The notes beneath the pieces are model-generated. The model was not told the origin of the DNA. It was given only the letters and a program-made list of their open reading frames with translations, and did not search any database. A DNA stretch of 64,000 bases from Verrucomicrobiota bacterium (GTDB lineage Bacteria; Verrucomicrobiota; Lentisphaeria; JABSQK01; JAJFLO01): positions 32,694 through 96,693 of the forward strand of contig JAJFLQ010000159.1 in NCBI GenBank assembly GCA_021772615.1. Reading direction: 5' to 3'. The translations under genes and the position numbers were made by a program. Position 1 is the first letter of the stretch; the number at the start of each line of letters is the position of its first letter. This document shows positions 17,985 through 26,853 of this stretch, piece by piece.

Positions 17985-20338
17985 ATCAGGCCCCTTTCGC
18001 CAAGCTTTTCCACGCGCTTTCCCGCGGTAATGAGAGAGTCGATCAATTTGATCTGATCGCGTATAAATCGGTCTGCTTCCGGATCGCCGTTAGCGGCGGC
18101 GTCTTCAAGTACGTCCTCGTGTGCCCGTCTCAGCTCGTTCAGGTCCTGTGTTTCGTACACATTCGTCAACGACTGGAGAACCCAGTAGTCGACCCAGTCC
18201 TGCTCACGAAAGGATTTGCGAACAGCAGCCAACAGCGCGTCTGCCCGGCGTGGATTTCGCACCATCGCCTGAGCGAGAAAAGCTTCATACAAGCGGCGCA
18301 TCTGCATGGCCTTCACAGTCGGATCCATATCCGTGTTAGCAATAAGATTGCGTAAGGTCGTTTGTCCCTGGTCGTATGCCTTGGGATAGTTGTGTGCAAG
18401 CGCGAGGATATCGCGGTCGACCTGCACCTTCATGTTCTCAACGGGATCTGCGATTCGAGGCACGGCAACATCGTAGCGCCGAACGGCTTCGAAATATTGG
18501 CCATTTTTGACCGCCACCTGAATCCAGTTGATATACGCGGTAACGCCTTGCGGAATCGACAACAGCTCGTTTCGGTAGGTGCGAAAGATCTGGTTCGCCT
18601 TCTCGTGAAAACCGAGATTCGCATAACACTGGCCGATATTCGCGACGGCGGTAATCCATTGGACGTCCGACGTTGGTGCATTCTCCTCGCCCATGCTTGC
18701 AACCTCCTTGATAAAGCTGCGTTTCGCGATCTCGAGTGCGGCCTCGTAAAGCCCCATCTCATAATGCGCCGAGAGTGTTGTAACGATCGCCTCATCGATG
18801 TGAGCGCCGTCCGGGAACTTCTGCAGATACAGGTTGGCTCGCAAGGCCAGTACAGTCGGGTCGCGCTTCAATCGCAAAGCGGCGACAAGATTGAGATAGT
18901 GGACGTCTTCGTCATGGTAGTGGTAGACGGAATTCTGAAGGTACTGAGCGAACTGCTTTTCGGCGGCTTCGTATGCTTCCGCATGAAAGTTCAGGACAGC
19001 GTTTACGAACAGAACGCTGTCATCCAATTCCGGGCAGAATCCAGACTTGACCCGCGACAACGCATGGACGACGTTTTGCGAACGCTCAAGAAGACCGTTC
19101 TTGGTGTCGGCAAGATTCAGATGCTGCAACAGACCGTTGTCCCGGGGATAGAAATTGCGCAGGATCTCCATGCAGATCTCGCAGTTCTCCGCTTCGGCTG
19201 TGGATTTTTCGAGGATGCCGAAAAGCTGCCGCCAGCGACCCAGCCGACCAAATGTGGAGGCGAGTTTTTCGAGGCTTCGTGCCGGCACGTCATTGATATT
19301 GAATCGCTCGAAGACCTCTAGTAACAGCGAAGCAGCAGCGTCTACGTTGCCGGCGCGCGATTCCATATCGGCAAGCTCCTGGAGAGCAGCAAGCTTGTAT
19401 TGTCTCGGGATCGAGCTGGCGATTACAGCGTTGACGGTGTCGTACGCGAGGTCAACTTCGTTGTTGCTCGCAACAAGTCGCAGCAGGCCGGCCTGAGCAC
19501 GATGATGCTCACGATGAAGCACCGTCAGTTCTTTCACCAACTGCTCATAGTGACCACGTGCCTGCTTCTTAAGGCTCTCGCAAGTAACGTCCGGATTATC
19601 CGTTGCCGTCCGGTAGCGTTCAAATCGCTTATCGTCTTCGCAAATCGATACCAGCAGGTCGGCCACAGTTCGCAATGCCTCAGCCCAGATATCCTCGCTG
19701 TCGCTTTCCTCGGTGATCTTTCGCAATTCGGTCAAGGCAGCCGATTCCTTGCCCAACTGAAACTGGCACTCTGCCCACAACATACCGGATCGCCAACGCT
19801 CGACCGGCGACATGAGATAGCTCTGAGTTTCCTCGATCGTCGCTGCTGCCTTCTCCCAATCCTCCTGCATTATCATGAACTGCGCAAGCTTACGGTTCAG
19901 TTCCTTCTTGTCTTCGCTGTCCTTCGAAAGGAGGTATGCGCGATGATAGTATTTCGTCGCATACAGGGTGCAATCCCTGTAACCCGGTGAGTCGGTGCAA
20001 TAGCGATCGACAAAATTTGCGATTGTGAGATACAGATCGCGCTTCTGCTTCTCGGTCAGGTCGGGGGAGTCAAGGTCCATGAAGTGATCAATCGCCGTTG
20101 GCAGATGTACCGACGTCTCCGCTTCCGCGATCGTCTCCAGTGAACGCTCGAAAAACTTATGCTTGGCCTCTTGCTCTTCCTGCACCTGTTTTCGAATTCG
20201 CTGCTCGCCCTGCCAAATGTACTCGAGCGCTTTACTGGTGGTCAGCAGCGCTGCCGCCACGATGGCAAGCCGCCACACCAACTGGCCGGCTTGGTTTTTT
20301 ATACGCAAATCCCGCTTTCGACTCGCACGGCTGTTCAT
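17981..20338 (-). CDS. Membrane-anchored TPR-like protein in flagellar operon
   Basis: From the ATG at 20338 (ATGA overlap with the REC gene) the protein has 785 residues. A basic N terminus precedes one membrane helix (LVWRLAIVAAALLTTSKALEY, about residues 20-41). The remainder is a long alpha-solenoid of TPR-like repeats (for example KLAQFMIMQEDWEKAAATIE and LYEAALEIAKRSFIKEV). The repeats are degenerate, so TPR class is inferred from helix spacing. A large extracytoplasmic or cytoplasmic scaffold is likely. With the adjacent LysM and REC proteins it recalls FimV-type polar organisers, which is inference only. Confidence 0.75.
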   Translation of the reverse strand: MNSRASRKRDLRIKNQAGQLVWRLAIVAAALLTTSKALEYIWQGEQRIRKQVQEEQEAKHKFFERSLETIAEAETSVHLPTAIDHFMDLDSPDLTEKQKRDLYLTIANFVDRYCTDSPGYRDCTLYATKYYHRAYLLSKDSEDKKELNRKLAQFMIMQEDWEKAAATIEETQSYLMSPVERWRSGMLWAECQFQLGKESAALTELRKITEESDSEDIWAEALRTVADLLVSICEDDKRFERYRTATDNPDVTCESLKKQARGHYEQLVKELTVLHREHHRAQAGLLRLVASNNEVDLAYDTVNAVIASSIPRQYKLAALQELADMESRAGNVDAAASLLLEVFERFNINDVPARSLEKLASTFGRLGRWRQLFGILEKSTAEAENCEICMEILRNFYPRDNGLLQHLNLADTKNGLLERSQNVVHALSRVKSGFCPELDDSVLFVNAVLNFHAEAYEAAEKQFAQYLQNSVYHYHDEDVHYLNLVAALRLKRDPTVLALRANLYLQKFPDGAHIDEAIVTTLSAHYEMGLYEAALEIAKRSFIKEVASMGEENAPTSDVQWITAVANIGQCYANLGFHEKANQIFRTYRNELLSIPQGVTAYINWIQVAVKNGQYFEAVRRYDVAVPRIADPVENMKVQVDRDILALAHNYPKAYDQGQTTLRNLIANTDMDPTVKAMQMRRLYEAFLAQAMVRNPRRADALLAAVRKSFREQDWVDYWVLQSLTNVYETQDLNELRRAHEDVLEDAAANGDPEADRFIRDQIKLIDSLITAGKRVEKLGERGLM

Positions 20339-20823
20339 GAGGCCACCTCGGAGCCGGCATCGCCGGGCGCAGCAGCGTCGTCGCCGATGGTCAACAGCAA
20401 CTCCCGTTCGCCATCGCCAATAAGCCGTGGGAACTGACTGGCAGAGGCCGTGTTCAAACACGTCCGAATACTATCCAATAGTGTTTCGGCGTCCACAGGT
20501 TTGCGCAGCACCAGCCGCACCAGCCGCACGGACAAAAAGTGGCTGGGATCATGGCCGATAGCTGCACTCATGTAGATCACTGGGGCCGACAGACCGACCG
20601 CTCCCAGCCGTTCGATCAGCTGAATACCTTTACCGTCGGACAAATCGTGATCACAAATGATGAGGTCAAACGACCGATTCTGCGTTGTCCGCCAGGCCTT
20701 GGCTATAGAATTTACGCCGTGACAACTGAACCCTTTGGACTCGAGCAGATCGACATTGCTCATGAGCACCAGCGGATCGTCATCTATAAGAAGGATTGAA
20801 CCATGAATTTGTTTGATAGTCAC
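20335..20823 (-). CDS. Single receiver-domain response regulator
   Basis: The 162 residues hold one REC domain: acidic pocket LLIDDDP (D14-D16), acceptor D58 in DLIICDHDLSDG, and VLRKPVD for the conserved lysine. A 35-residue Ala/Gly-rich tail follows with no output domain. It could be CheY-like or an intermediate in a relay. Downstream it overlaps the TPR gene by 4 bp, and 18 bp separate it from the LysM gene. Confidence 0.9.
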   Translation of the reverse strand: MTIKQIHGSILLIDDDPLVLMSNVDLLESKGFSCHGVNSIAKAWRTTQNRSFDLIICDHDLSDGKGIQLIERLGAVGLSAPVIYMSAAIGHDPSHFLSVRLVRLVLRKPVDAETLLDSIRTCLNTASASQFPRLIGDGERELLLTIGDDAAAPGDAGSEVAS

Positions 20824-20841
20824 TTGTCCGTCTACTCCGCG

Positions 20842-21519
20842 TTAATAGTCGAATGCACGCGTGAAGTTGAGTTGCGGTATGATCAATACCGTGCCGGCTT
20901 GAACCAGTTGCATCGGATCCCCGATCTTGTCGCGGTTTGCATTGTAGAGAATGCGCCACAATCCAGCGTCTCCGTAGACGTCGGTCATGGAGCTGATCTC
21001 CTTGAGATTCGCCGCTTCCTTTACATGATAAAACTCGAAACTTTCGAGGTCATCCTTTTCCGGCAGTTCAGTAGGAATCGGCGGCGCGGTCACGGTTTGA
21101 TTCTCAAGGTCGGGGGCAGGCATTTCGGCGACCATCGCAAGGATCTTCTCCTGCTTCATCTTAACCGATTGCAAACTCTTGAGTATGGCGATCAGTTCGC
21201 GGACCTGGCTCTCCAGCTGTTTACGATTCTGGCGCTCAACCGCGTATTTGTTTGCTCGTAGCTTCAGTTGCTCGATCATTCCGAGTGATATCTCCCCCTG
21301 GGTATCACGCTCCCAACGGTCGAATCGCGCCATTGTCTCCGTGAGCACTTCACACTGCATTTTTACTTCCTTGAAGGTGTTTTTCTCCTCAGCCACCAGG
21401 TCGGGCATTGCCGCAGCAACCGCCCCGGGCGTCTGCCCGCGGAGCGGCAACGTCGCGACCAGTGCCGCCAGCAGTATCGCTCCCCGAAAAACGGTTGTAG
21501 TACGAGTAAACACTTTCAT
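20842..21519 (-). CDS. Exported coiled-coil protein with C-terminal LysM domain
   Basis: The 225-residue protein has a signal peptide (LLAALVATLPLRGQ, residues about 13-29), a coiled coil at about 45-120 (IEQLKLRANKYAVERQNRKQ), and a C-terminal LysM-like module (YHVKEAANLKEISS, DAGLWRILYNANRD, VQAGTVLIIPQ). LysM binds peptidoglycan GlcNAc, so it probably sits in the periplasm on the cell wall. It is the first gene of the long flagellar/regulatory operon. Confidence 0.82.
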   Translation of the reverse strand: MKVFTRTTTVFRGAILLAALVATLPLRGQTPGAVAAAMPDLVAEEKNTFKEVKMQCEVLTETMARFDRWERDTQGEISLGMIEQLKLRANKYAVERQNRKQLESQVRELIAILKSLQSVKMKQEKILAMVAEMPAPDLENQTVTAPPIPTELPEKDDLESFEFYHVKEAANLKEISSMTDVYGDAGLWRILYNANRDKIGDPMQLVQAGTVLIIPQLNFTRAFDY

Positions 21520-21569
21520 CGTCGGACAATCCTGTATGTTTGTTTCTGCGGTATGGAGACTGTTGTAAC

Positions 21570-21585
21570 AGCATCACATTGGCCT
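21570..21585 (-). promoter_or_regulatory. Sigma-54 type promoter candidate for the flagellar operon
   Basis: The minus strand reads AGGCCAATGTGATGCT, with the required GG-N10-GC spacing and TGCT at -12, but the -24 box matches only GGC. It lies about 50 bp before the LysM gene ATG. Confidence 0.35.
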
Positions 21586-21851
21586 ATCACATGGTGTCGC
21601 AGCACTGACGCGCAAATAGCATGCCACGGTATGACGGCAAGGTCGCAAGAACGACCTTTCGCAACAGAAGCGCCGTCGGTCGTTTACTGCTTCAAGTGTA
21701 GAATTAGGCAACAGTTCGTGACTGCGAACCAATCAGCTGCCGCGCAGAGTACGCAGCCGCAGCCAACGCGCCCGGAACGTGCGCACACTATTAGGTCGGA
21801 ATGATTACGAGGCCGGGAATGCGCGGCAACCTAACGCCGCGCTCAGCCCGT

Positions 21852-21867
21852 TGGAATGAAACTTGCT
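21852..21867 (+). promoter_or_regulatory. Sigma-54 type promoter for the CheX operon
   Basis: TGGAATGAAACTTGCT matches TGG at -24 and TTGCT at -12 with exact GG-N10-GC spacing (consensus TGGCACG-N4-TTGCW). Transcription would start near 21879, about 80 bp before the CheX-like gene. Confidence 0.65.
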
Positions 21868-21958
21868 GGCTAGTGCCGTATGCGACGAATAAAAAGAGCG
21901 AATACGGCCCCAGCGGCAAGGCCCGGATCCAAACAGCAAAAAAAAGGAACGGAAGGCA

Positions 21959-22423
21959 ATGAAAAGTGAGTACATAAATCCCTTTATCGACGCCACTAGG
22001 GAGACCTACGAGACCATGTGCGGTGTAATTCCCACGCGCAGCGGCAAATTAGGCATGCGGTCGGGAATGTTCGCGACTGACGAACTTGTGGGAATCGTCG
22101 GATTGTCCGGTCAGGTTCGCGGTGCGATTCTGATGACCATGCCCCTAAGTCTTGGTCAGAAGGTTGTCGGCGCGTTTCTGGGCGAGGAAATTACGGATGT
22201 TGACAATGACCTGATGGACGGTTTCGGCGAGATCGTGAATATCATCGCAGGTTCTGCTGCCGCCAAGTTGTCGGGCTTCAAGGTGAATCTTGCCCTTCCG
22301 ACGGTGATGACAGGTAAGGATCAGAAGATGAATGGTAAGTCATCAGCGCCCTGGGTCGTCATCCCGATGACCATTGCAGACTGGGGCAAATTCACCATCG
22401 AAGTCACGATGGAGGAAGTGTAG
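21959..22423 (+). CDS. cheX: CheX-like chemotaxis phosphatase
   Basis: The 154-residue protein has the CheC/CheX/FliY fold pattern. Core sequences are VGIVGLSGQVRGAILMTM and a catalytic helix DGFGEIVNIIAGSAAAKL, where E-x2-N provides the residues that position water for attack on phospho-CheY. One such motif is present, as in CheX. GGAAGG lies just before the ATG. It begins an operon that continues with a paralogue, a binding protein and a two-component pair. Confidence 0.87.
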   Translation: MKSEYINPFIDATRETYETMCGVIPTRSGKLGMRSGMFATDELVGIVGLSGQVRGAILMTMPLSLGQKVVGAFLGEEITDVDNDLMDGFGEIVNIIAGSAAAKLSGFKVNLALPTVMTGKDQKMNGKSSAPWVVIPMTIADWGKFTIEVTMEEV

Positions 22424-22484
22424 ACACCACACGAGAGCGGTTTCATCGGTTGTCAATCTCAACCCGCAGGCAGGAATTCACAGT

Positions 22485-22964
22485 ATGGCCCAACTAACCA
22501 GGGACCTCGTGAACCACGTGCTCGACTCAACGGACGAGACACTGGACACGATGATGGATCTGAAGCTGTACCGTTGTCCGTCGCCGAACGACTTGGCGAT
22601 GAGCGACAATCAGCCGCTGTTCATCACGGCAATCATCGGACTTGTAAGCAAACACGATTTCCTGGTGCGGCTGGTCCTGACACTGCCGGACGGTGTTGCA
22701 ATCCGTATGACCGCCAGCTTCCTCGGTGAACCACAGGGTGAGCTGAATGCCGATGTTATCGACGCCATGAAAGAAGTTGTCAATATTGTGGCCGGCGCCG
22801 CCTCGGCGAAAATGCCGGAACATCTTTTCTCGCTGACCCTTCCCGTTGTGCTGATCGGCCAGAATACCACCTGCGCCGGAGCAAGATCGGACATGCTGAG
22901 TATACCCCTGTTTGTACCTGACTGCGGCCGATTACGTATCGGGCTGTCCGTCAATGACTCATGA
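22485..22964 (+). CDS. Second CheX-like phosphatase-family protein
   Basis: Counting from the ATG at 22485 the product has 159 residues. It shares the fold with the preceding gene: FITAIIGLVSKHDFLVRLVL and a helix DAMKEVVNIVAGAASAKMP with the E-x2-N pair intact. Sequence identity with the first copy is modest, so they are probably old paralogues that may act on different REC partners. The stop overlaps the next start by 4 bp. Confidence 0.82.
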   Translation: MAQLTRDLVNHVLDSTDETLDTMMDLKLYRCPSPNDLAMSDNQPLFITAIIGLVSKHDFLVRLVLTLPDGVAIRMTASFLGEPQGELNADVIDAMKEVVNIVAGAASAKMPEHLFSLTLPVVLIGQNTTCAGARSDMLSIPLFVPDCGRLRIGLSVNDS

Positions 22965-23872
22965 TGCTTAAAGAGCGAAAACGGGCCGGCGCGATCGGGT
23001 TCGCTGTGTTCGTCGTGCTCGAAACAACAGCGGTGTTGATCGGTATCTGGCCGTTGTTCCGTGCACCGGCGGTGCAACAGGAAACAACCACCGACATACG
23101 GCTGGGCATTATGCCTGCGCATTCAGAGGCACGGTCGCATGCGCAGTGGATGCCGATTGCGACCGCACTTGCCGAGACCACGGATATTCGGCTCCGCCCA
23201 TATTATGCGAACACCATCGAGGAGGCGATCACAGGTCTCACAAGCAAGAGCCTGGATGTTGTGAAGATAAATCCATTCCTGTTCCGCGAACTCGAGGGTA
23301 CCCACGGCATTATACCATTGCTGACGGAAGGATTTCGAGGCGGTCCGGAATCGAATAGGACGGTGCTCGTGTGCCGACGCGGCGACGCCGTACAATATGT
23401 TGAAGATACACGCGGCTTACGCCTTACGCTGGTGGATCCGCGATCGCTCACCGGTTTCGTTGTGCCGGACACCTATCTTCGTGGAAAGCTCCCGGTCGAG
23501 CCGGAGGAATGGTTCTCATCCGTTACATTCTCAGGCACCCATCATCAGGCCTTGATAAACCTGCTGCGACATGAGACAGATGTAATCAGCGTCGGCAACG
23601 AACCGTTGCGACAAAGCATGCAAATTGAGGGGCACGCCAGCGAGACAATTCGTATTTTGTGGACGTCTCATGCTGTGCCGGCCGACGTGTACTGTACCCA
23701 TAGAGATGTGAGCAAGAGCGTACGCGACAGGCTCGCCAGGGGATTGCTCACGCAAGCGGAAAAAAGCGGACACATCATCGTCGTACCGTACACCAAGTCG
23801 CTCATTGCGGCCGACGTCGTGCTGAACGACGGCTCAACAGCCGGCGCTACCGCAAAGAACGCAGTTCCGTAA
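22961..23872 (+). CDS. PhnD-like substrate-binding protein, membrane-anchored
   Basis: One N-terminal membrane helix (IGFAVFVVLETTAVLIGIWP, residues 12-31) is followed by a type-2 periplasmic binding fold of the PhnD/phosphonate-binding kind: IRLGIMPAHS, WMPIATALAETTDIRLRPYY, LDVVKINPFLF, a LVDPRSLTGFVVP loop and TFSGTHHQALINLL. Such proteins serve phosphonate or phosphite uptake or act as ligand sensors. No ABC permease or ATPase is nearby, and the gene is followed by a histidine kinase, so sensing is more likely than transport. Confidence 0.84.
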   Translation: MMLKERKRAGAIGFAVFVVLETTAVLIGIWPLFRAPAVQQETTTDIRLGIMPAHSEARSHAQWMPIATALAETTDIRLRPYYANTIEEAITGLTSKSLDVVKINPFLFRELEGTHGIIPLLTEGFRGGPESNRTVLVCRRGDAVQYVEDTRGLRLTLVDPRSLTGFVVPDTYLRGKLPVEPEEWFSSVTFSGTHHQALINLLRHETDVISVGNEPLRQSMQIEGHASETIRILWTSHAVPADVYCTHRDVSKSVRDRLARGLLTQAEKSGHIIVVPYTKSLIAADVVLNDGSTAGATAKNAVP

Positions 23873-23893
23873 CTCCATAACAGTCAACAATAT

Positions 23894-25540
23894 ATGAAGA
23901 GCCTGAAATTCGAGTTAATTATCATCGCCTGCGTATTCGGTGTATTCAGTTGCGGTGTGATCTTCCAGGTCGCCTATCTGCAGTTTTTTCAATTTCGCCA
24001 AATCCGGCAATTGGAAATGGGTGACAACGTGATCAATCAATACCTGAAATTGGTAGAGACGGAGAATGCCATCGTCGCAGCGCTAACGAATGCCTGCGAC
24101 GTCGACGACAGCCGGACTATACAAGACGCCGCACTGGACGAGGTGCAGGCGAAGATACGAACATGGCTGCAGCAACTTCTGGTGTGGCAGGACACCCTGG
24201 CAACGTGGTCAATGCAGACGGTGGCCGGCGGCAGTTCGATAATCGGTGACAACTACATTGAGCACCGCAAGCGTCAGGCATCGGCGTACCGTAACATCGT
24301 GTCGCTGTGCCGGGACGATAAGCGGTCGGAGGCTCGCCACCTTCTACGCATCGAATCGGAATATCATGCGTCGTTTCAGGACGTCGTGCAGAGTATTCTC
24401 CAGGGCACAGAGAACCAGCGAGAAGAAACACTGGCGATTTCGCGGCGATTCTTTTTCTGTACCGTGTTTGGCGTCGTTCTGTCGCTCACCGTGCTGATCG
24501 CATTGTCGACGTACACATTCCGGTCGGTGACATCGAACCTTTCGCTCCTGGCAAAAGGCGCAGGCAGTATCAGCGCAGGTAATCTCGATGAACGTATTGA
24601 CGTAAAGGGACCATCGGAATTCACGGAGCTGGCCGAAAGTTTCAATGCAATGCAGGCTGCTATACGCGACCGGGACGAACAAATCAGATGCCGAACAGGC
24701 GAGGTCGAGGCGCTGAATCGTGAGCTTGAACAACGGGTTGTCGACCGCAATCGTAAGATCGAGCGACAAAACCAGGTACTGGAACAGAAGAACAATGAAC
24801 TGGAACAGGTGCTTTACACGGCATCGCACGATTTACGCACGCCGCTTATCAGCATCCAGGGTTTCAGCGAGGAACTCAACTATCACTGCGATACGCTGAT
24901 CAAGGAGTTCAACAGCCTCCGCAACGGCGAAAGCAATGGAAATGACGGACTGAAGGAGTTACTGGAAAATGATATCCCCATGTCGGTGTCATATATTCGT
25001 AACGGCTCGAAACGTATGGAAATCCTGCTGGACGGGCTGCTGCGACTGACGCGACTTGGGCGAGCATCGCTAAAGGTCGAGAAACTGGACATGAACACGT
25101 TAATGAAGAATGTGACCGACAGCCTTGGCTTTCAGATCCAGGAGGCCGACGTGAAGGTAAATATCGACGACCTCCAGGAGTGCAGCGCCGACGCGTCGCT
25201 GCTCGAGCAGGTGTTTTCAAACCTGATCGGCAATGCAATAAAATACCGCAAACCCGACCGGAGCTGCGTGATTACCGTGTCCTCTGCCGAGACCGATGCG
25301 TACATGACCTTTACTGTCGCCGACAATGGCATCGGCATAGACCCCGAGAATCTGGAAAAAATATGTGATGCATTCTATCGCATAGATAGTGATACCGTTG
25401 CCGGCGAGGGGTTGGGTCTCGCTATCGTGAGTCGTATACTCGACCTGCACAACGGCAGGATTGACATCACCTCCACTCAAGACCAGGGTAGTAGCTTCAC
25501 CGTCAAGATACCGTGCGAACCGGAGCCGCAGCTCACATGA
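23894..25540 (+). CDS. Transmembrane HAMP histidine kinase
   Basis: Two membrane helices (residues about 6-28 and 188-210) flank an extracytoplasmic four-helix sensor of about 155 residues (CHASE3-like in size). HAMP follows (SNLSLLAKGAGSISAGNLDE), then a coiled coil, H-box ASHDLRTPLISIQGFSEEL (H312), N-box NLIGNAIKY, G1 DNGIGIDP and G2 EGLGLAIVSRI. The kinase type resembles phytochrome-class kinases, which pair with Rcp1-like regulators such as the next gene (4-bp overlap). The upstream binding protein is a candidate ligand presenter. Confidence 0.92.
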   Translation: MKSLKFELIIIACVFGVFSCGVIFQVAYLQFFQFRQIRQLEMGDNVINQYLKLVETENAIVAALTNACDVDDSRTIQDAALDEVQAKIRTWLQQLLVWQDTLATWSMQTVAGGSSIIGDNYIEHRKRQASAYRNIVSLCRDDKRSEARHLLRIESEYHASFQDVVQSILQGTENQREETLAISRRFFFCTVFGVVLSLTVLIALSTYTFRSVTSNLSLLAKGAGSISAGNLDERIDVKGPSEFTELAESFNAMQAAIRDRDEQIRCRTGEVEALNRELEQRVVDRNRKIERQNQVLEQKNNELEQVLYTASHDLRTPLISIQGFSEELNYHCDTLIKEFNSLRNGESNGNDGLKELLENDIPMSVSYIRNGSKRMEILLDGLLRLTRLGRASLKVEKLDMNTLMKNVTDSLGFQIQEADVKVNIDDLQECSADASLLEQVFSNLIGNAIKYRKPDRSCVITVSSAETDAYMTFTVADNGIGIDPENLEKICDAFYRIDSDTVAGEGLGLAIVSRILDLHNGRIDITSTQDQGSSFTVKIPCEPEPQLT

Positions 25541-25998
25541 CAACCATAGACAACAAACCAACTGTTCTGATCACGGATGATGACGACGCGGCCGCGCATC
25601 TCCTGCAGACGAACTTGCGCCGCACCGGTCTGGTATGTTCGATACTCAGAGCCAGGGATGGACGCCAGGCAATCGATATTCTCGAAAACCGCAATAGCAA
25701 CGCGAAAATCGCTGCCGATAGTCCGGTAGTCATGCTGCTCGATATCCGCATGCCGCGCATGGACGGGATTCAGGTGTTGGAGTATGTTAAGAAGTCCGAT
25801 AACCTCAAACGAATCCCGGTTATCATGCTCACAACGACCGATGATCCGCGTGAAGTCGAGCGGTGTTACGATATCGGATGCAATTTCTATGTCACAAAAC
25901 CGGTGGATTACGGAAAATTTGTCAGTACAATCAAGAATCTGGCGGGTTACATTGAGATCTGTACACTGCCCACGTTCCAGGCCTCCAGCATCTCCTGA
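25537..25998 (+). CDS. Rcp1-like single-domain response regulator
   Basis: The ATG at 25537 overlaps the kinase stop as ATGA, giving 153 residues. The REC domain has the acidic run ITDDDD, a long insertion typical of Rcp1 regulators (ILENRNSNAKIAADSPVVML), acceptor D69 in LLDIRMPRMDG, and VTKPVD. There is no output domain. It is the probable receiver for the adjacent kinase and could feed the CheX phosphatases upstream. Confidence 0.92.
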   Translation: MTTIDNKPTVLITDDDDAAAHLLQTNLRRTGLVCSILRARDGRQAIDILENRNSNAKIAADSPVVMLLDIRMPRMDGIQVLEYVKKSDNLKRIPVIMLTTTDDPREVERCYDIGCNFYVTKPVDYGKFVSTIKNLAGYIEICTLPTFQASSIS

Positions 25999-26058
25999 TC
26001 GCGTCACGCAGTCTGACGCAATATACCCGAAGCCGTTCCGCAGAAAGGAGCGTACAAC

Positions 26059-26778
26059 ATGACCCCTGATACATCCGACGTGCCGATCATTGCCGAAAAG
26101 GGCAGGACGGCTGACGGCGAAGCGACCAGTCTGGATAAACGGCTCTTTATGCAACTGCTGGTTTTCAGCGGATGCCAAAATATCGAGTCCCTCATCCCCA
26201 CCCTCGACAAGGCCGGATTTGATTCAGTCCTTTACGCCGACATCAATGATCCGCATGGCGTGGGGCTGTTGACGATGTCGGAGGATCCCTCTTTTTTCGT
26301 CACGACATTGAGGACATTTCTTAACGCTTCATCGTTCGTCGATCTTAAACTCAAACCGGATTATACCATGATGGGCCGGACGTACACGCGCGGATACGAG
26401 ACCGACATCGACCACTGGCTGCTGAAAAAGCCGCGAGTCACCGTGTTGAATGCCGACTGGCCATGGGCCATTTGGTATCCGTTGCGGCGATCGGGTTCGT
26501 TCGCCACGTTGTCTGCGGATGCGGTACGCGACATCCTGATGGAGCATGGAAAGATCGGCATGGCATTCGGACGCGCTGATTTTGCTCACGACATCCGGCT
26601 GGCCGCATACGGGCTCGACAAATATGACAACGACTTCGTAATCGGCCTCGTGGGGAAACGACTCGATCCGTTATCGATCCTGGTACAGACCATGCGAAAA
26701 ACACGGCAGACGTCGGAATTCATCGAACGGCTGGGACCGTTCTTTATCGGCCGGGCCGTCCGCCAGTCGACACTCTGA
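26059..26778 (+). CDS. Chlorite dismutase-family (ChdC/HemQ-like) protein
   Basis: The 239-residue protein matches the C-terminal heme domain of the family: WPWAIWYPLRRSGSFATL, then ILMEHGKIGMAFG, where H163 is the expected proximal heme ligand, then GLDKYDNDFVIGL, LDPLSILVQTMRKTRQ and LGPFFIGR. The N-terminal half has FMQLLVFSGC and VLYADINDPHGVGLLTMSED. Relatives decarboxylate coproheme or degrade chlorite; many remain uncharacterised. AAGGAG precedes the ATG. It follows the sensory operon by 60 bp, and no other heme genes are present. Confidence 0.83.
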   Translation: MTPDTSDVPIIAEKGRTADGEATSLDKRLFMQLLVFSGCQNIESLIPTLDKAGFDSVLYADINDPHGVGLLTMSEDPSFFVTTLRTFLNASSFVDLKLKPDYTMMGRTYTRGYETDIDHWLLKKPRVTVLNADWPWAIWYPLRRSGSFATLSADAVRDILMEHGKIGMAFGRADFAHDIRLAAYGLDKYDNDFVIGLVGKRLDPLSILVQTMRKTRQTSEFIERLGPFFIGRAVRQSTL

Positions 26779-26853
26779 TCTCATCTTCGGGTCGTCGTTC
26801 GCGCCACGATCTTTCACGTGCTTTCACGGCCCTTGACACGACCGAACGCGTGC

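Larger units (their letters stand above)
21520..21958. other. Divergent intergenic region of the flagellar and CheX operons
   Basis: The 439-bp spacer separates two divergent operons and contains a sigma-54 type promoter candidate for each direction (minus 21570-21585, plus 21852-21867). No small gene or RNA was recognised between them. Confidence 0.6.
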
